NCBI GenBank assembly: GCA_028698975.1
Contig: JAQVVK010000038.1
Span: forward strand, 1-14,255
Source of the DNA: Victivallaceae bacterium
Lineage (GTDB): Bacteria; Verrucomicrobiota; Lentisphaeria; Victivallales; Victivallaceae
Direction of reading: 5' to 3'
DNA: 14,255 nt
In this document: in pieces, positions 6,768 to 12,799 of the stretch
Numbering within the stretch: the first letter of the stretch is position 1
Layout of the letters: the number at the start of each line of letters is the position of its first letter
Position numbers and translations under genes: made by a program
The notes under the pieces: model-generated
What the model was told of the DNA's origin: nothing
The model's database searches: none
What the model saw: the letters and a program-made list of their open reading frames with translations, nothing else

Positions 6768-7289
6768 TCAGCGGAACGCGATTAAGATGGCCGCCGCCAC
6801 CAGCAACGCGCCAAGTGCCACCGCGATTGCGACCGGCAGATAACGACGCCATTCCGCATGGGGTTGATACGAGGCGTCCACCCGGGCGGGCATGACGGTC
6901 GCGCCTGCTCCGGCAACGGCGTCGACCCGGCCGGCGGCGGCAAAGTATTTGATGCGGAGTTGCTCCAGCTCGCGGCGACGGTCGCCTTGAGCGGATTGCT
7001 CCGCCTGCGCCGCCGCCAATTCATTTAGAACGGTCTGGAAGCGTACCAGCTCCTTGTGACGCAATTCGCACTCCTCCAGCCCGGCGGCCACCTTGGCCTG
7101 ATCGCGCACGATGTGTTCGGCCAGCTCGCGGCCGATACGCGCGCTCTCGGCGTCGCCTTCCCCGGCGGACGGGGCCGGTCTTACCGGCTTTTCCGCAGGA
7201 AGTTCCTGACCGTTGGCTTCCGCATAATTGCGTTTAAGCCGGTCGCCCATGTCGAGCAGTTTATCGCTTATGAAGTTTTGACGAGGCAT
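6768..7289 (-). CDS. Tail-anchored coiled-coil protein of unknown function
   Basis: A 173-residue protein with no recognisable family. It has a polar N-terminus, a Pro/Ala/Glu-rich stretch (about 30-50), a charged helical region likely to form a coiled coil (about 50-118), and one C-terminal hydrophobic segment (about 150-172) ending in a single Arg. This is the shape of a tail-anchored inner-membrane protein with its bulk in the cytosol. Two starts are possible, at 7301 and 7289. AAGGA touches the first ATG directly and lies 12 bases from the second. I prefer 7289 (MPRQNF), but this is uncertain. A good promoter (7326-7354) lies just upstream in the end of fumB. Its TGA is one base before the ATG of the HEPN-like membrane protein, so the two very likely work together. 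Confidence 0.8.
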   Translation of the reverse strand: MPRQNFISDKLLDMGDRLKRNYAEANGQELPAEKPVRPAPSAGEGDAESARIGRELAEHIVRDQAKVAAGLEECELRHKELVRFQTVLNELAAAQAEQSAQGDRRRELEQLRIKYFAAAGRVDAVAGAGATVMPARVDASYQPHAEWRRYLPVAIAVALGALLVAAAILIAFR

Positions 7290-7322
7290 GATTGACTGCA
7301 TTCCTTTTCAATCGCATACCGA

Positions 7323-7856
7323 CTATTTATACAATGAATCACCGGCGGCGTCAATAGCCACCACCAGTGGGAAATCCTTGATTTCAAGCCGATAGACCGC
7401 TTCCGGACCCAACTCCGGGAAAGCCGCCGCTTCGCATTTGCGTATGCAGCGCGCGATCAACGCACCCGCTCCGCCGGTGGCCGCAAAATATACGGCTCCA
7501 TGTTTTTTCATCGCCTCGATCACCGCGGCGTTGCGCGAACCCTTGCCGATCATGCCGCGCAGACCGCACTCGGCGATCAGCCGCGGCGACCAGCCGTCCA
7601 TGCGGCCGCTGGTGGTCGGCCCCGCACTGCCGATCGGTTTTCCCGGAGGCGCGGGGCAGGGGCCGACAAAATAGATCACCTGATCGCGAAGCTCGACCGG
7701 CAGCGGTTTACCGGCATTGAGCAGATCGTTGAAACGCTTGTGCGCCGCATCGCGCCCGGTACAGATGACTCCGGACAACAGCACCCGGTCGCCCGCCTTG
7801 AGACTGCGGACGGTCGCCTCGTCAAACGGCGCGGTTATATGTCTGGCTTCTTTCAC
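7323..7856 (-). CDS. fumB: Class I fumarate hydratase, beta (C-terminal) subunit
   Basis: A 177-residue subunit matching the C-terminal swivelling domain of class I fumarases and the beta subunit of the related L(+)-tartrate dehydratase. With its partner it hydrates fumarate to malate in the TCA cycle. Visible motifs are TGRDAAHKR (33-41), GPCPAPPGKPIGSAGP (65-80), TTSGRMD (81-87), IGKG (103-106) and the closing DFPLVVAIDAAGDSLY segment. The start is GTG (7854-7856), overlapping the alpha subunit stop as GTGA, which couples synthesis of the two subunits in equal amounts. The stop is TAG. Fumarase rather than tartrate dehydratase is the usual reading for such a split pair, but sequence alone does not settle it. 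The symbol here means the two-subunit beta chain, not the fused E. coli FumB enzyme. A promoter for the next gene lies within its last codons. Confidence 0.93.
   Translation of the reverse strand: MKEARHITAPFDEATVRSLKAGDRVLLSGVICTGRDAAHKRFNDLLNAGKPLPVELRDQVIYFVGPCPAPPGKPIGSAGPTTSGRMDGWSPRLIAECGLRGMIGKGSRNAAVIEAMKKHGAVYFAATGGAGALIARCIRKCEAAAFPELGPEAVYRLEIKDFPLVVAIDAAGDSLYK
7326..7354 (-). promoter_or_regulatory. Internal sigma70-like promoter for the coiled-coil / HEPN-like pair
   Basis: On the minus strand TTGACG (7349-7354) and TATAAA (7326-7331) are separated by exactly 17 bp. Transcription would start near 7319, about 20-30 bases before the start of the coiled-coil gene. The boxes lie inside the last codons of fumB. 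The 33-bp gap to the next gene and a near-consensus promoter suggest that the two unknown genes can be expressed independently of the transporter and fumarase genes. Confidence 0.55.
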
Positions 7857-8698
7857 AGCGTCACCTCGGCATGTCGCGCCGCATGGCAGTTAAGATTGAC
7901 CGCCACCGGCAAACTGGCCAAGTGGCAGGGATGAAATTCGATATGCACCGCAAGGCTTGTAATGGCTCCGCCCAGCCCTTGCGGGCCGACCCCGGAGGCG
8001 TTGATCTTGGCAAGTATTTCCTGCTCCAGCTCGGCATAGCGGGGATCGGGGTTGGGTTCTCCCAGATTGCGAAGCAATGCCCGCTTGGCCAGCTCGGAAG
8101 TCATCTCCATCGTGCCGCCGATACCGACGCCGACCACCGTGGGCGGGCAGGGGTTGCCGCCGGCCGAAATCACCGAGTCAACCACAAATTTAACCACACC
8201 GGCCCGTCCCTCCGACGGCTTGAGCATACGGAGCGCGCTCATGTTTTCCGATCCGCCGCCCTTGGGGGCGAGTGTAAGTTTGATCCGGTCGCCGTCGGTT
8301 TGAACCAAATGCACGATTGCCGGAGTGTTGTCAAAGGTGTTTTTGCGGTCAAACAGTGGATCGCTCACGATGGACTTGCGCAGAAAGAATTTCTTGTATC
8401 CGATGGCGGTGCCTTCGTTGAGCGCGTCCTGAATCAATCCGCGATCGAGCACCACATCGCGCCCCATTGACACAAACCATACCGCGAACCCGGTGTCCTG
8501 GCAGAGCGGCATGTGTTCGCTGGAGGCGATTTTAGCATTTTCCAAATATTGGTTGAAAAAGTCGATGCCAAGCTCGCTTTGCTCGGCATTTGCGCATTCG
8601 CCCAGTTTGGCCAGCACATCGTCCGGCAGATCAAACGCGGCCTTGCCGCACAGTGCGGCGGCGGCTTCAACGATGGTTTTGTATTCGATTGTCCGCAT
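7853..8698 (-). CDS. fumA: Class I fumarate hydratase, alpha (N-terminal, iron-sulfur) subunit
   Basis: A 281-residue subunit holding the [4Fe-4S] cluster of a two-subunit class I fumarase, or possibly L(+)-tartrate dehydratase. The three cluster cysteines are in recognisable contexts: MPLCQDTG (Cys66), GGNPCPPTVVGVGIGG (Cys184) and HPCHLASLPVAVN (Cys258). APKGGGSENMS (144-154) and the GPQGLGG segment (238-244) are also typical. Length fits the alpha subunit. The enzyme class is oxygen-sensitive, consistent with a low-oxygen lifestyle but not proof of one. The ATG (8696-8698) is 6 bp beyond the stop of the Na/Pi transporter gene, which ends in tandem TAA TAA. I see only a poor ribosome site, so reading may depend on the upstream gene. 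The gene name denotes the alpha chain of the split enzyme. Confidence 0.94.
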   Translation of the reverse strand: MRTIEYKTIVEAAAALCGKAAFDLPDDVLAKLGECANAEQSELGIDFFNQYLENAKIASSEHMPLCQDTGFAVWFVSMGRDVVLDRGLIQDALNEGTAIGYKKFFLRKSIVSDPLFDRKNTFDNTPAIVHLVQTDGDRIKLTLAPKGGGSENMSALRMLKPSEGRAGVVKFVVDSVISAGGNPCPPTVVGVGIGGTMEMTSELAKRALLRNLGEPNPDPRYAELEQEILAKINASGVGPQGLGGAITSLAVHIEFHPCHLASLPVAVNLNCHAARHAEVTL

Positions 8699-8704
8699 GA
8701 TTTA

Positions 8705-11167
8705 TTACAGCTCTGCGCAATGTTTTTGTATTTTGTGAGTGCGTTCCACAATGTTGCAGAGGTGGTCGCCCACCTTTTCAAGCTCGCCCAGCATTTCGAT
8801 GAAAATAATGCCGTTGGTCATCGTGCAGTTGCCCTTGCGGAGCCGCGCTATATGCTGCTCCTCGAATTCGTTGGCCAGCTGATTGAGTTTCAACTCCTCC
8901 TTCATCGCGCTCTTGATGACCGATTTGCTGTCGGTGTCGAGTGCCGCGATGACATATTTGGCCTCGTCGTTGACCGCCTTCCACATCTTTTTTATGTCGC
9001 GCTTGCCGGAGTCGGAGAGCTTCTTGTCACTCTTGGCCAGCCTTTCGGCCAGCTGAATTATGTTGGCGCAGTGATCGGCAATGCGCTCGGCGTCGTTGGT
9101 GCAGTGCATGAGAAGCGGCACCAGATCGGACTGGTTTTCGGTCAACTGCTGTCTGGTCAGGTTGACCAGATATGCGGTGACATCCGCCTGCATGCGGTCA
9201 ATGCCCTGCTCGGCCTCCTCGAGCGCGGCCAGTTGATCCTTGTCAAGGTCGAGTTTGAGGAAGTGGGTGTTTACCGCCTCGTCGATCATCTTCCATGAAT
9301 CGGAAACCATGAGCCGCACCGCACGCAAGGATTGCTTCAGCGCGACCGACGGCGTTTTCAACAACCCCGGCTCCAGCAGCGTGATCTTGACGTCGCTCTT
9401 GGCCGTGATCGGCAGCAGACGGTTGCAGACCCAGGCAAACTGCCGGATAAACGGCAGCAGCACCAGCACCACCGCCACGTTGAAGAACGTGTGGGCCATG
9501 GCGATGTGGCGTTCGATGTTTTGCGGCACCGGCGCAAAGGCGTTGCCCGGTGTGATCGAGTTGACGAAGTAGAGGAACACCGGGGTGTTTTCGGCCCCGT
9601 ACGGAATGTAGAAGAGCGCGATCATCAGAGCCGCGCCGAACAGGTTAAACAGCATGTGCGCCAAGGCCGCCTGTTTGGCCACCCGGTTGGCGGCGAACGC
9701 CGCAACCAATGCGGTCAGCGTCGTACCGATGTTGGTGCCGATCATAAGCGGCACCGAAGTGTAGAAGTTGACCAGTCCGCCGGCCGCCAGCGCGAGCACC
9801 ACGCCCATTGCCGCTGAACTTGATTGGATCATAATCGTGGCCAGCATGCCGATGGCGATGGCTCCCCAAATGGCTCCGAACGGCATCATGCCGCCCGGGG
9901 TGAGCGGTTTGCAGTCAAACACCTGGAAGAATCTTACGAAGCTGGGCAGGTCGCCCAGCGTTTTGAGTTCGTCGCACATCAGCATCATGCCGAAGAAAAG
10001 CAGCCCGAAGCCGAGCACCGCCTCGCCCCATCCCGAAACGGTGCGCCGTTTGGACAGCGTCATTAAAAAACCTAAAGTCACCGCCGGCAGAGCCAGCCCG
10101 GACAGATTGAACGAGATTATCTGCGCGGTCACCGTCGTACCGATATTTGCACCAAAAATAATGCCGATCGCCTGCACCAGATTGAGCAACCCGGCGTTGA
10201 TGAAGCCGATCACCATAACGGTGGTTGCGCCGGAGGCTTGTATCACGGCGGTTACCAGCATGCCGGCCAGCACCGCGACGAAGCGGTTTCCGGCAAAGAA
10301 CTGGAGTATCCGGCGCATATTTTCGCCGGCCACCTTTTGAATGCCTTCGCCCATCATCTTCATGCCGAGGATAAAGAGCGCAAGCCCGCCCAGCACCGCA
10401 ATGATCACCGCGGTCGGATTGAAGCCGAGCAGTCTTATGCTTTTGTCGCGCACCACAAATCCGGAATCCGGGTCGGAGACTTCGACGCCGATATTGTAAA
10501 TACCGGTTTTTTTGCCGAGTTTGATCTCGGTCGAGGCAATGCCGTCGGCATTGGTGATCGCGGTCGGAGTGGCCACTACCGTGGCGGTACGCGCGCCCTC
10601 GGCGGTCGCCCGCACGCTGAAATAAACCGGTACGCCGACCGCCGGCTTGCCGTCGCCGCGCATCAGTTTTACGCCGACCGGCTGCGGGGCGGTGCTGCCG
10701 GCTTTGAGTTCGCGATTGTCGCCCAGCGTTTCCATGCCGGAAACGAACCTGACCGAAATCGCCTTGTCCGGGTATCCCTCCGGAATAACTTTTATGTACT
10801 GGTCGCCGGTCTTTTTGCCGGCCTTGATCCGGGTCTCGGCCATGCCGCCGCCGTCGGTAACTGCTTCGGCCGGGTTGATGACGAGGTCTGAATCGTGGTC
10901 CACTTCGAAGCGCACCTTGACGCCGACGGCGGGGAGCCGGCCGCCTTTGCCGCCCAGAAGCCCGGATTCTTTGGGGCCGGACAACTCGACGCGCAGCACC
11001 TTTTTGAAATCCTTTCCGGGCATAGTGCACTGCTCGGCACCCTGTAACACTGAAGTTTGATCGACCGTGGCGGCCGATTCATCGGAACAACCGGTGACCA
11101 GCAATGCGGTCAAAGCGGCGGTAAAAAGAAGAAGACGGAAACATACTGGCGGCGACATTCGATACAT
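8705..11167 (-). CDS. Na/Pi-cotransporter family protein with lipobox, two Ig-like repeats and C-terminal PhoU-like domain
   Basis: An 820-residue sodium-dependent phosphate transporter of the NptA/PNaS family with extra domains. Residues 1-27 form a signal with a lipobox (LVTGC, Cys27). Two bacterial Ig-like repeats follow (about 56-142 and 163-247). They share a T-x-x-x-G-x-A-x-T-x-I-K-x-GKKTG pattern and should be periplasmic. The transporter core starts near 252 and shows the family's paired inverted repeats: QASGATT (310-316) with GANIGTT (339-345), and QSSSA (448-452) with GTNIGTT (477-483). The C-terminal ~190 residues are PhoU-like helices with DAERIADH (692-699) and ELEKVGDH (795-802). 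The frame opens further to 11221, but that ATG lies upstream of the predicted transcription start. AAGGA is 5 bp from the ATG at 11165-11167, so I chose that one. No Pho box was seen. Confidence 0.92.
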   Translation of the reverse strand: MYRMSPPVCFRLLLFTAALTALLVTGCSDESAATVDQTSVLQGAEQCTMPGKDFKKVLRVELSGPKESGLLGGKGGRLPAVGVKVRFEVDHDSDLVINPAEAVTDGGGMAETRIKAGKKTGDQYIKVIPEGYPDKAISVRFVSGMETLGDNRELKAGSTAPQPVGVKLMRGDGKPAVGVPVYFSVRATAEGARTATVVATPTAITNADGIASTEIKLGKKTGIYNIGVEVSDPDSGFVVRDKSIRLLGFNPTAVIIAVLGGLALFILGMKMMGEGIQKVAGENMRRILQFFAGNRFVAVLAGMLVTAVIQASGATTVMVIGFINAGLLNLVQAIGIIFGANIGTTVTAQIISFNLSGLALPAVTLGFLMTLSKRRTVSGWGEAVLGFGLLFFGMMLMCDELKTLGDLPSFVRFFQVFDCKPLTPGGMMPFGAIWGAIAIGMLATIMIQSSSAAMGVVLALAAGGLVNFYTSVPLMIGTNIGTTLTALVAAFAANRVAKQAALAHMLFNLFGAALMIALFYIPYGAENTPVFLYFVNSITPGNAFAPVPQNIERHIAMAHTFFNVAVVLVLLPFIRQFAWVCNRLLPITAKSDVKITLLEPGLLKTPSVALKQSLRAVRLMVSDSWKMIDEAVNTHFLKLDLDKDQLAALEEAEQGIDRMQADVTAYLVNLTRQQLTENQSDLVPLLMHCTNDAERIADHCANIIQLAERLAKSDKKLSDSGKRDIKKMWKAVNDEAKYVIAALDTDSKSVIKSAMKEELKLNQLANEFEEQHIARLRKGNCTMTNGIIFIEMLGELEKVGDHLCNIVERTHKIQKHCAEL

Positions 11168-11211
11168 ATCGATCCTTCGGGTTGAAAAACTCAAGATATT
11201 TCCCATGATAT

Positions 11212-11240
11212 AATATATCACGCATTGTCGCCATTCTCAA
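11212..11240 (-). promoter_or_regulatory. Sigma70-like promoter of the transporter-fumarase operon
   Basis: On the minus strand TTGAGA (11235-11240) and TATATT (11212-11217) are separated by 17 bp. The start of transcription would be near 11205, giving a leader of about 38 bases with AAGGA before the ATG at 11167. This placement argues against the longer reading frame from 11221. Confidence 0.6.
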
Positions 11241-11395
11241 GTGCGCGGACGCAATTTTGGCTTGAAAAAAAGCAAGACGTAAATCGTTTGCCACCGGGTG
11301 ATTCGGCTTGTTTGAGGTAAAAACAACACGGGGAGGCCGCCGCGCATCCGGAGGAAACCAACGGTCGAAATACACTTAAAAATAATCGAATACTC
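11241..11395. other. Divergent intergenic core without a gene
   Basis: This is the centre of the 289-bp gap between the two divergent operons, and it is visibly more AT-rich than the coding DNA. I see no convincing ORF, tRNA, terminator hairpin or riboswitch. An imperfect AT-rich inverted repeat (AATC at 11384-11387, GATT at 11398-11401, with TTAAAA and TTTTAA nearby) overlaps the -35 box of the fpg promoter and could be an operator, but it is weak. Confidence 0.5.
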
Positions 11396-11424
11396 TTGAT
11401 TTTAAATATTGTCCGGTGTATAAT
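11396..11424 (+). promoter_or_regulatory. Sigma70-like promoter of the fpg-lexA operon
   Basis: TTGATT (11396-11401), a 17-bp spacer and a perfect TATAAT (11419-11424). Transcription would begin near 11431, leaving a leader of about 26 bases with AGGAG at 11441-11445 before the fpg ATG. An AT-rich stretch just upstream could act as an UP element. No recognised LexA box overlaps it, though LexA operators differ among phyla. Confidence 0.7.
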
Positions 11425-11456
11425 ATAAAGAATAAGAAACAGGAGTTATTTTTGAA

Positions 11457-12281
11457 ATGCCGGAATTACCGGAAGCTGAAAATATCGGTCGGGCTCTTTC
11501 TAAATTTTTGCCGGGTCGAAGTGTTTGCCGGGTCGAAGTGTTTTCGCCCGCCATGCGGGAGCCGCTTACTCCGCTTTTGACGGCTCGCCTTGAGGGGTTG
11601 ACCATCACCGACGTGCGGAGGCGGGGGCGTTATCTGGTGTGCGGTCTGTCCGACGGACGGGCGTTTCTCATGCACTTTGGCATGTCGGGCGTGGTCAGGG
11701 TGGAGCCGCCGGGCACGCCGAAACGCAAACATGAGCATCTTTTTATCCATCTTTCGGATGGCATGATTTTCAAGTTTGAGTGCACCCGGCGTTTCAGTCT
11801 GTTCAAGGTCTGCTCGATCGACCGCGCCACCGGGTGGCCGCCGGAGTTGGCCGGTCTGGGGGTGGAGCCGCTTGACGCCATGTTCGACGGCGAATTCCTG
11901 TGGAAAGCGTCGCGCCGCCGTTCCGGGTGTGTCAAAAATTTTATAATGGACAACTCGGTGGTGGTCGGCATCGGCAACATTTATGCGACCGAAACCCTTT
12001 TCGCCGCAGGGATTTCGCCGGAACGCGTCGCCGGAGCCTTGACCCGCCCGGAATGCGACCGCCTGGTGCGTGAGGCCAAGCGGATACTGCTTCGCTCGAT
12101 CGAAATGGGCGGCAGTACGATTTCGGATTTTCTCAATGTTGACGGTTCGGAGGGCAAGTTCGCCCGCGAGCTTTTGATTTACGGCAAACGCGGCGGCGTA
12201 TGCCCGGTGTGCGGCAGTGCCATCAAGATCGTCCGCCTCGGCGGACGCAGTTCATTTTATTGTCCGAAGTGTCAGAAATAG
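11457..12281 (+). CDS. mutM: Formamidopyrimidine-DNA glycosylase (Fpg/MutM)
   Basis: A 274-residue base-excision repair enzyme that removes 8-oxoguanine and formamidopyrimidines and nicks the DNA by beta/delta elimination. The N-terminus is the catalytic MPELPEAE: Pro2 is exposed after Met removal, with Glu3. HFGMSG (73-78) includes the void-filling Met. VVGIGNIYATETLF (169-182) carries the conserved Asn, and a zinc finger closes the protein (Cys249, Cys252, Cys269, Cys272), with GGRSSFYC including the phosphate-binding Arg. Two departures stand out. The conserved Lys of the RRGKYL-type motif (Lys57 in E. coli) is Arg58, and the loop around RRF reads ECTRRFS rather than DPRRFG-like. It is the first gene after a strong promoter, with AGGAG 11 bases before the ATG. 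Its TAG stop is fused to the ribosome site of the next gene. Nei-like enzymes are an alternative, but length and finger fit Fpg. Confidence 0.92.
   Translation: MPELPEAENIGRALSKFLPGRSVCRVEVFSPAMREPLTPLLTARLEGLTITDVRRRGRYLVCGLSDGRAFLMHFGMSGVVRVEPPGTPKRKHEHLFIHLSDGMIFKFECTRRFSLFKVCSIDRATGWPPELAGLGVEPLDAMFDGEFLWKASRRRSGCVKNFIMDNSVVVGIGNIYATETLFAAGISPERVAGALTRPECDRLVREAKRILLRSIEMGGSTISDFLNVDGSEGKFARELLIYGKRGGVCPVCGSAIKIVRLGGRSSFYCPKCQK
11507..11543 (+). repeat. 17-bp tandem direct repeat inside mutM
   Basis: The unit GCCGGGTCGAAGTGTTT occurs at 11510-11526 and again at 11527-11543, with three preceding T bases continuing the period. Because 17 is not a multiple of three, the copies are read in different frames, as PGRSV and then CRVEVF. 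Confidence 0.9.
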
Positions 12282-12292
12282 GAGGTATTGCT

Positions 12293-12790
12293 ATGAGGTT
12301 TATTTCGATTGCGGTTATCGCCGCGGTGCTGGTGACGGTAATGGGGTGTCGCTCGGCGGAAAATGGTTCCGACGGCGAAAAGGCGGAGAAACTTCCGGTT
12401 GTCGAGCCGGTCGGCGACAGCGCGGTGGCCAAGATGCTTGCGCAAAACTATATCGATGCGTTCGCAAAAGGCATGCAGTCGGGCGACTATGCCAAATTTG
12501 AGCCGATGATCCCGGAAGCCAGCCGCAAGACGGTCAACCGCGAAACGTTTGACCGCACGGTTGAGCAGTATCGCAAATACTTCGGCGAACTCAAGAGCAT
12601 CGAATATGTCTGCGAACTCGAAAAACCGCTGGTGCGCGATTTTGTCTGGAAGTTCTCGTTCGAAAAAAAGTCGTCGAAGCCGGGGCATGACGATGAAGTC
12701 GCACGGCGCGATATTCTCTACATGGTGCGCGTCGGCCAGATCGACGGCAAGCCGGTGCTGGCCGGTTCCGGCGTGATGAACGGCCGGTGA
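12293..12790 (+). CDS. Small lipoprotein of unknown function
   Basis: A 165-residue protein with an N-terminal signal and lipobox VMGC (Cys19), so it is probably an envelope lipoprotein. After a short charged linker (about 20-38) the mature part begins with a helix (AQNYIDAFAKGMQSGDYAKF, 50-69). It goes on with a PEASRKTVNRETFDR segment and then alternating strands to the end (YMVRVGQIDGKPVL). Helices first, then strands, recalls NTF2-like or DUF3887/DUF4019-type domains, but I cannot name the family. The frame opens earlier at a GTG (12200), but AGGAGG at 12280-12285 stands 7 bases before the ATG at 12293, and the signal peptide begins there. The first G of that site is the last base of the fpg stop. 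It lies 9 bp before lexA, between two DNA-repair genes. No catalytic motif is visible. Confidence 0.86.
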   Translation: MRFISIAVIAAVLVTVMGCRSAENGSDGEKAEKLPVVEPVGDSAVAKMLAQNYIDAFAKGMQSGDYAKFEPMIPEASRKTVNRETFDRTVEQYRKYFGELKSIEYVCELEKPLVRDFVWKFSFEKKSSKPGHDDEVARRDILYMVRVGQIDGKPVLAGSGVMNGR

Positions 12791-12799
12791 GGTGATCCC

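Noticed and set aside
9915..11030. Long minus-strand open frame (371 codons) in another frame within the Na/Pi gene
   Set aside because: Extremely Arg-rich translation with no motif. The overlapping frame holds the transporter signatures.
11168..11221. Upstream start (ATG at 11221) for the Na/Pi transporter
   Set aside because: It lies before the predicted transcription start, and the shorter form has AAGGA plus a proper lipobox signal.
11250..11290. GCTTG...CAAG stem-loop in the divergent gap as a small RNA or terminator
   Set aside because: The stem is only four or five pairs around an A-run, and there is no downstream T-tract.
12200..12292. GTG start extending the lipoprotein into fpg
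   Set aside because: It encodes the fpg zinc-finger region in another frame. The ATG at 12293 has AGGAGG and begins a signal peptide.
12761..12772. Palindrome GCCGGTTCCGGC before lexA as an SOS box
   Set aside because: Such GCCGG/CCGGC words are common in this GC-rich coding DNA. It lies inside the lipoprotein gene and resembles no known LexA box.
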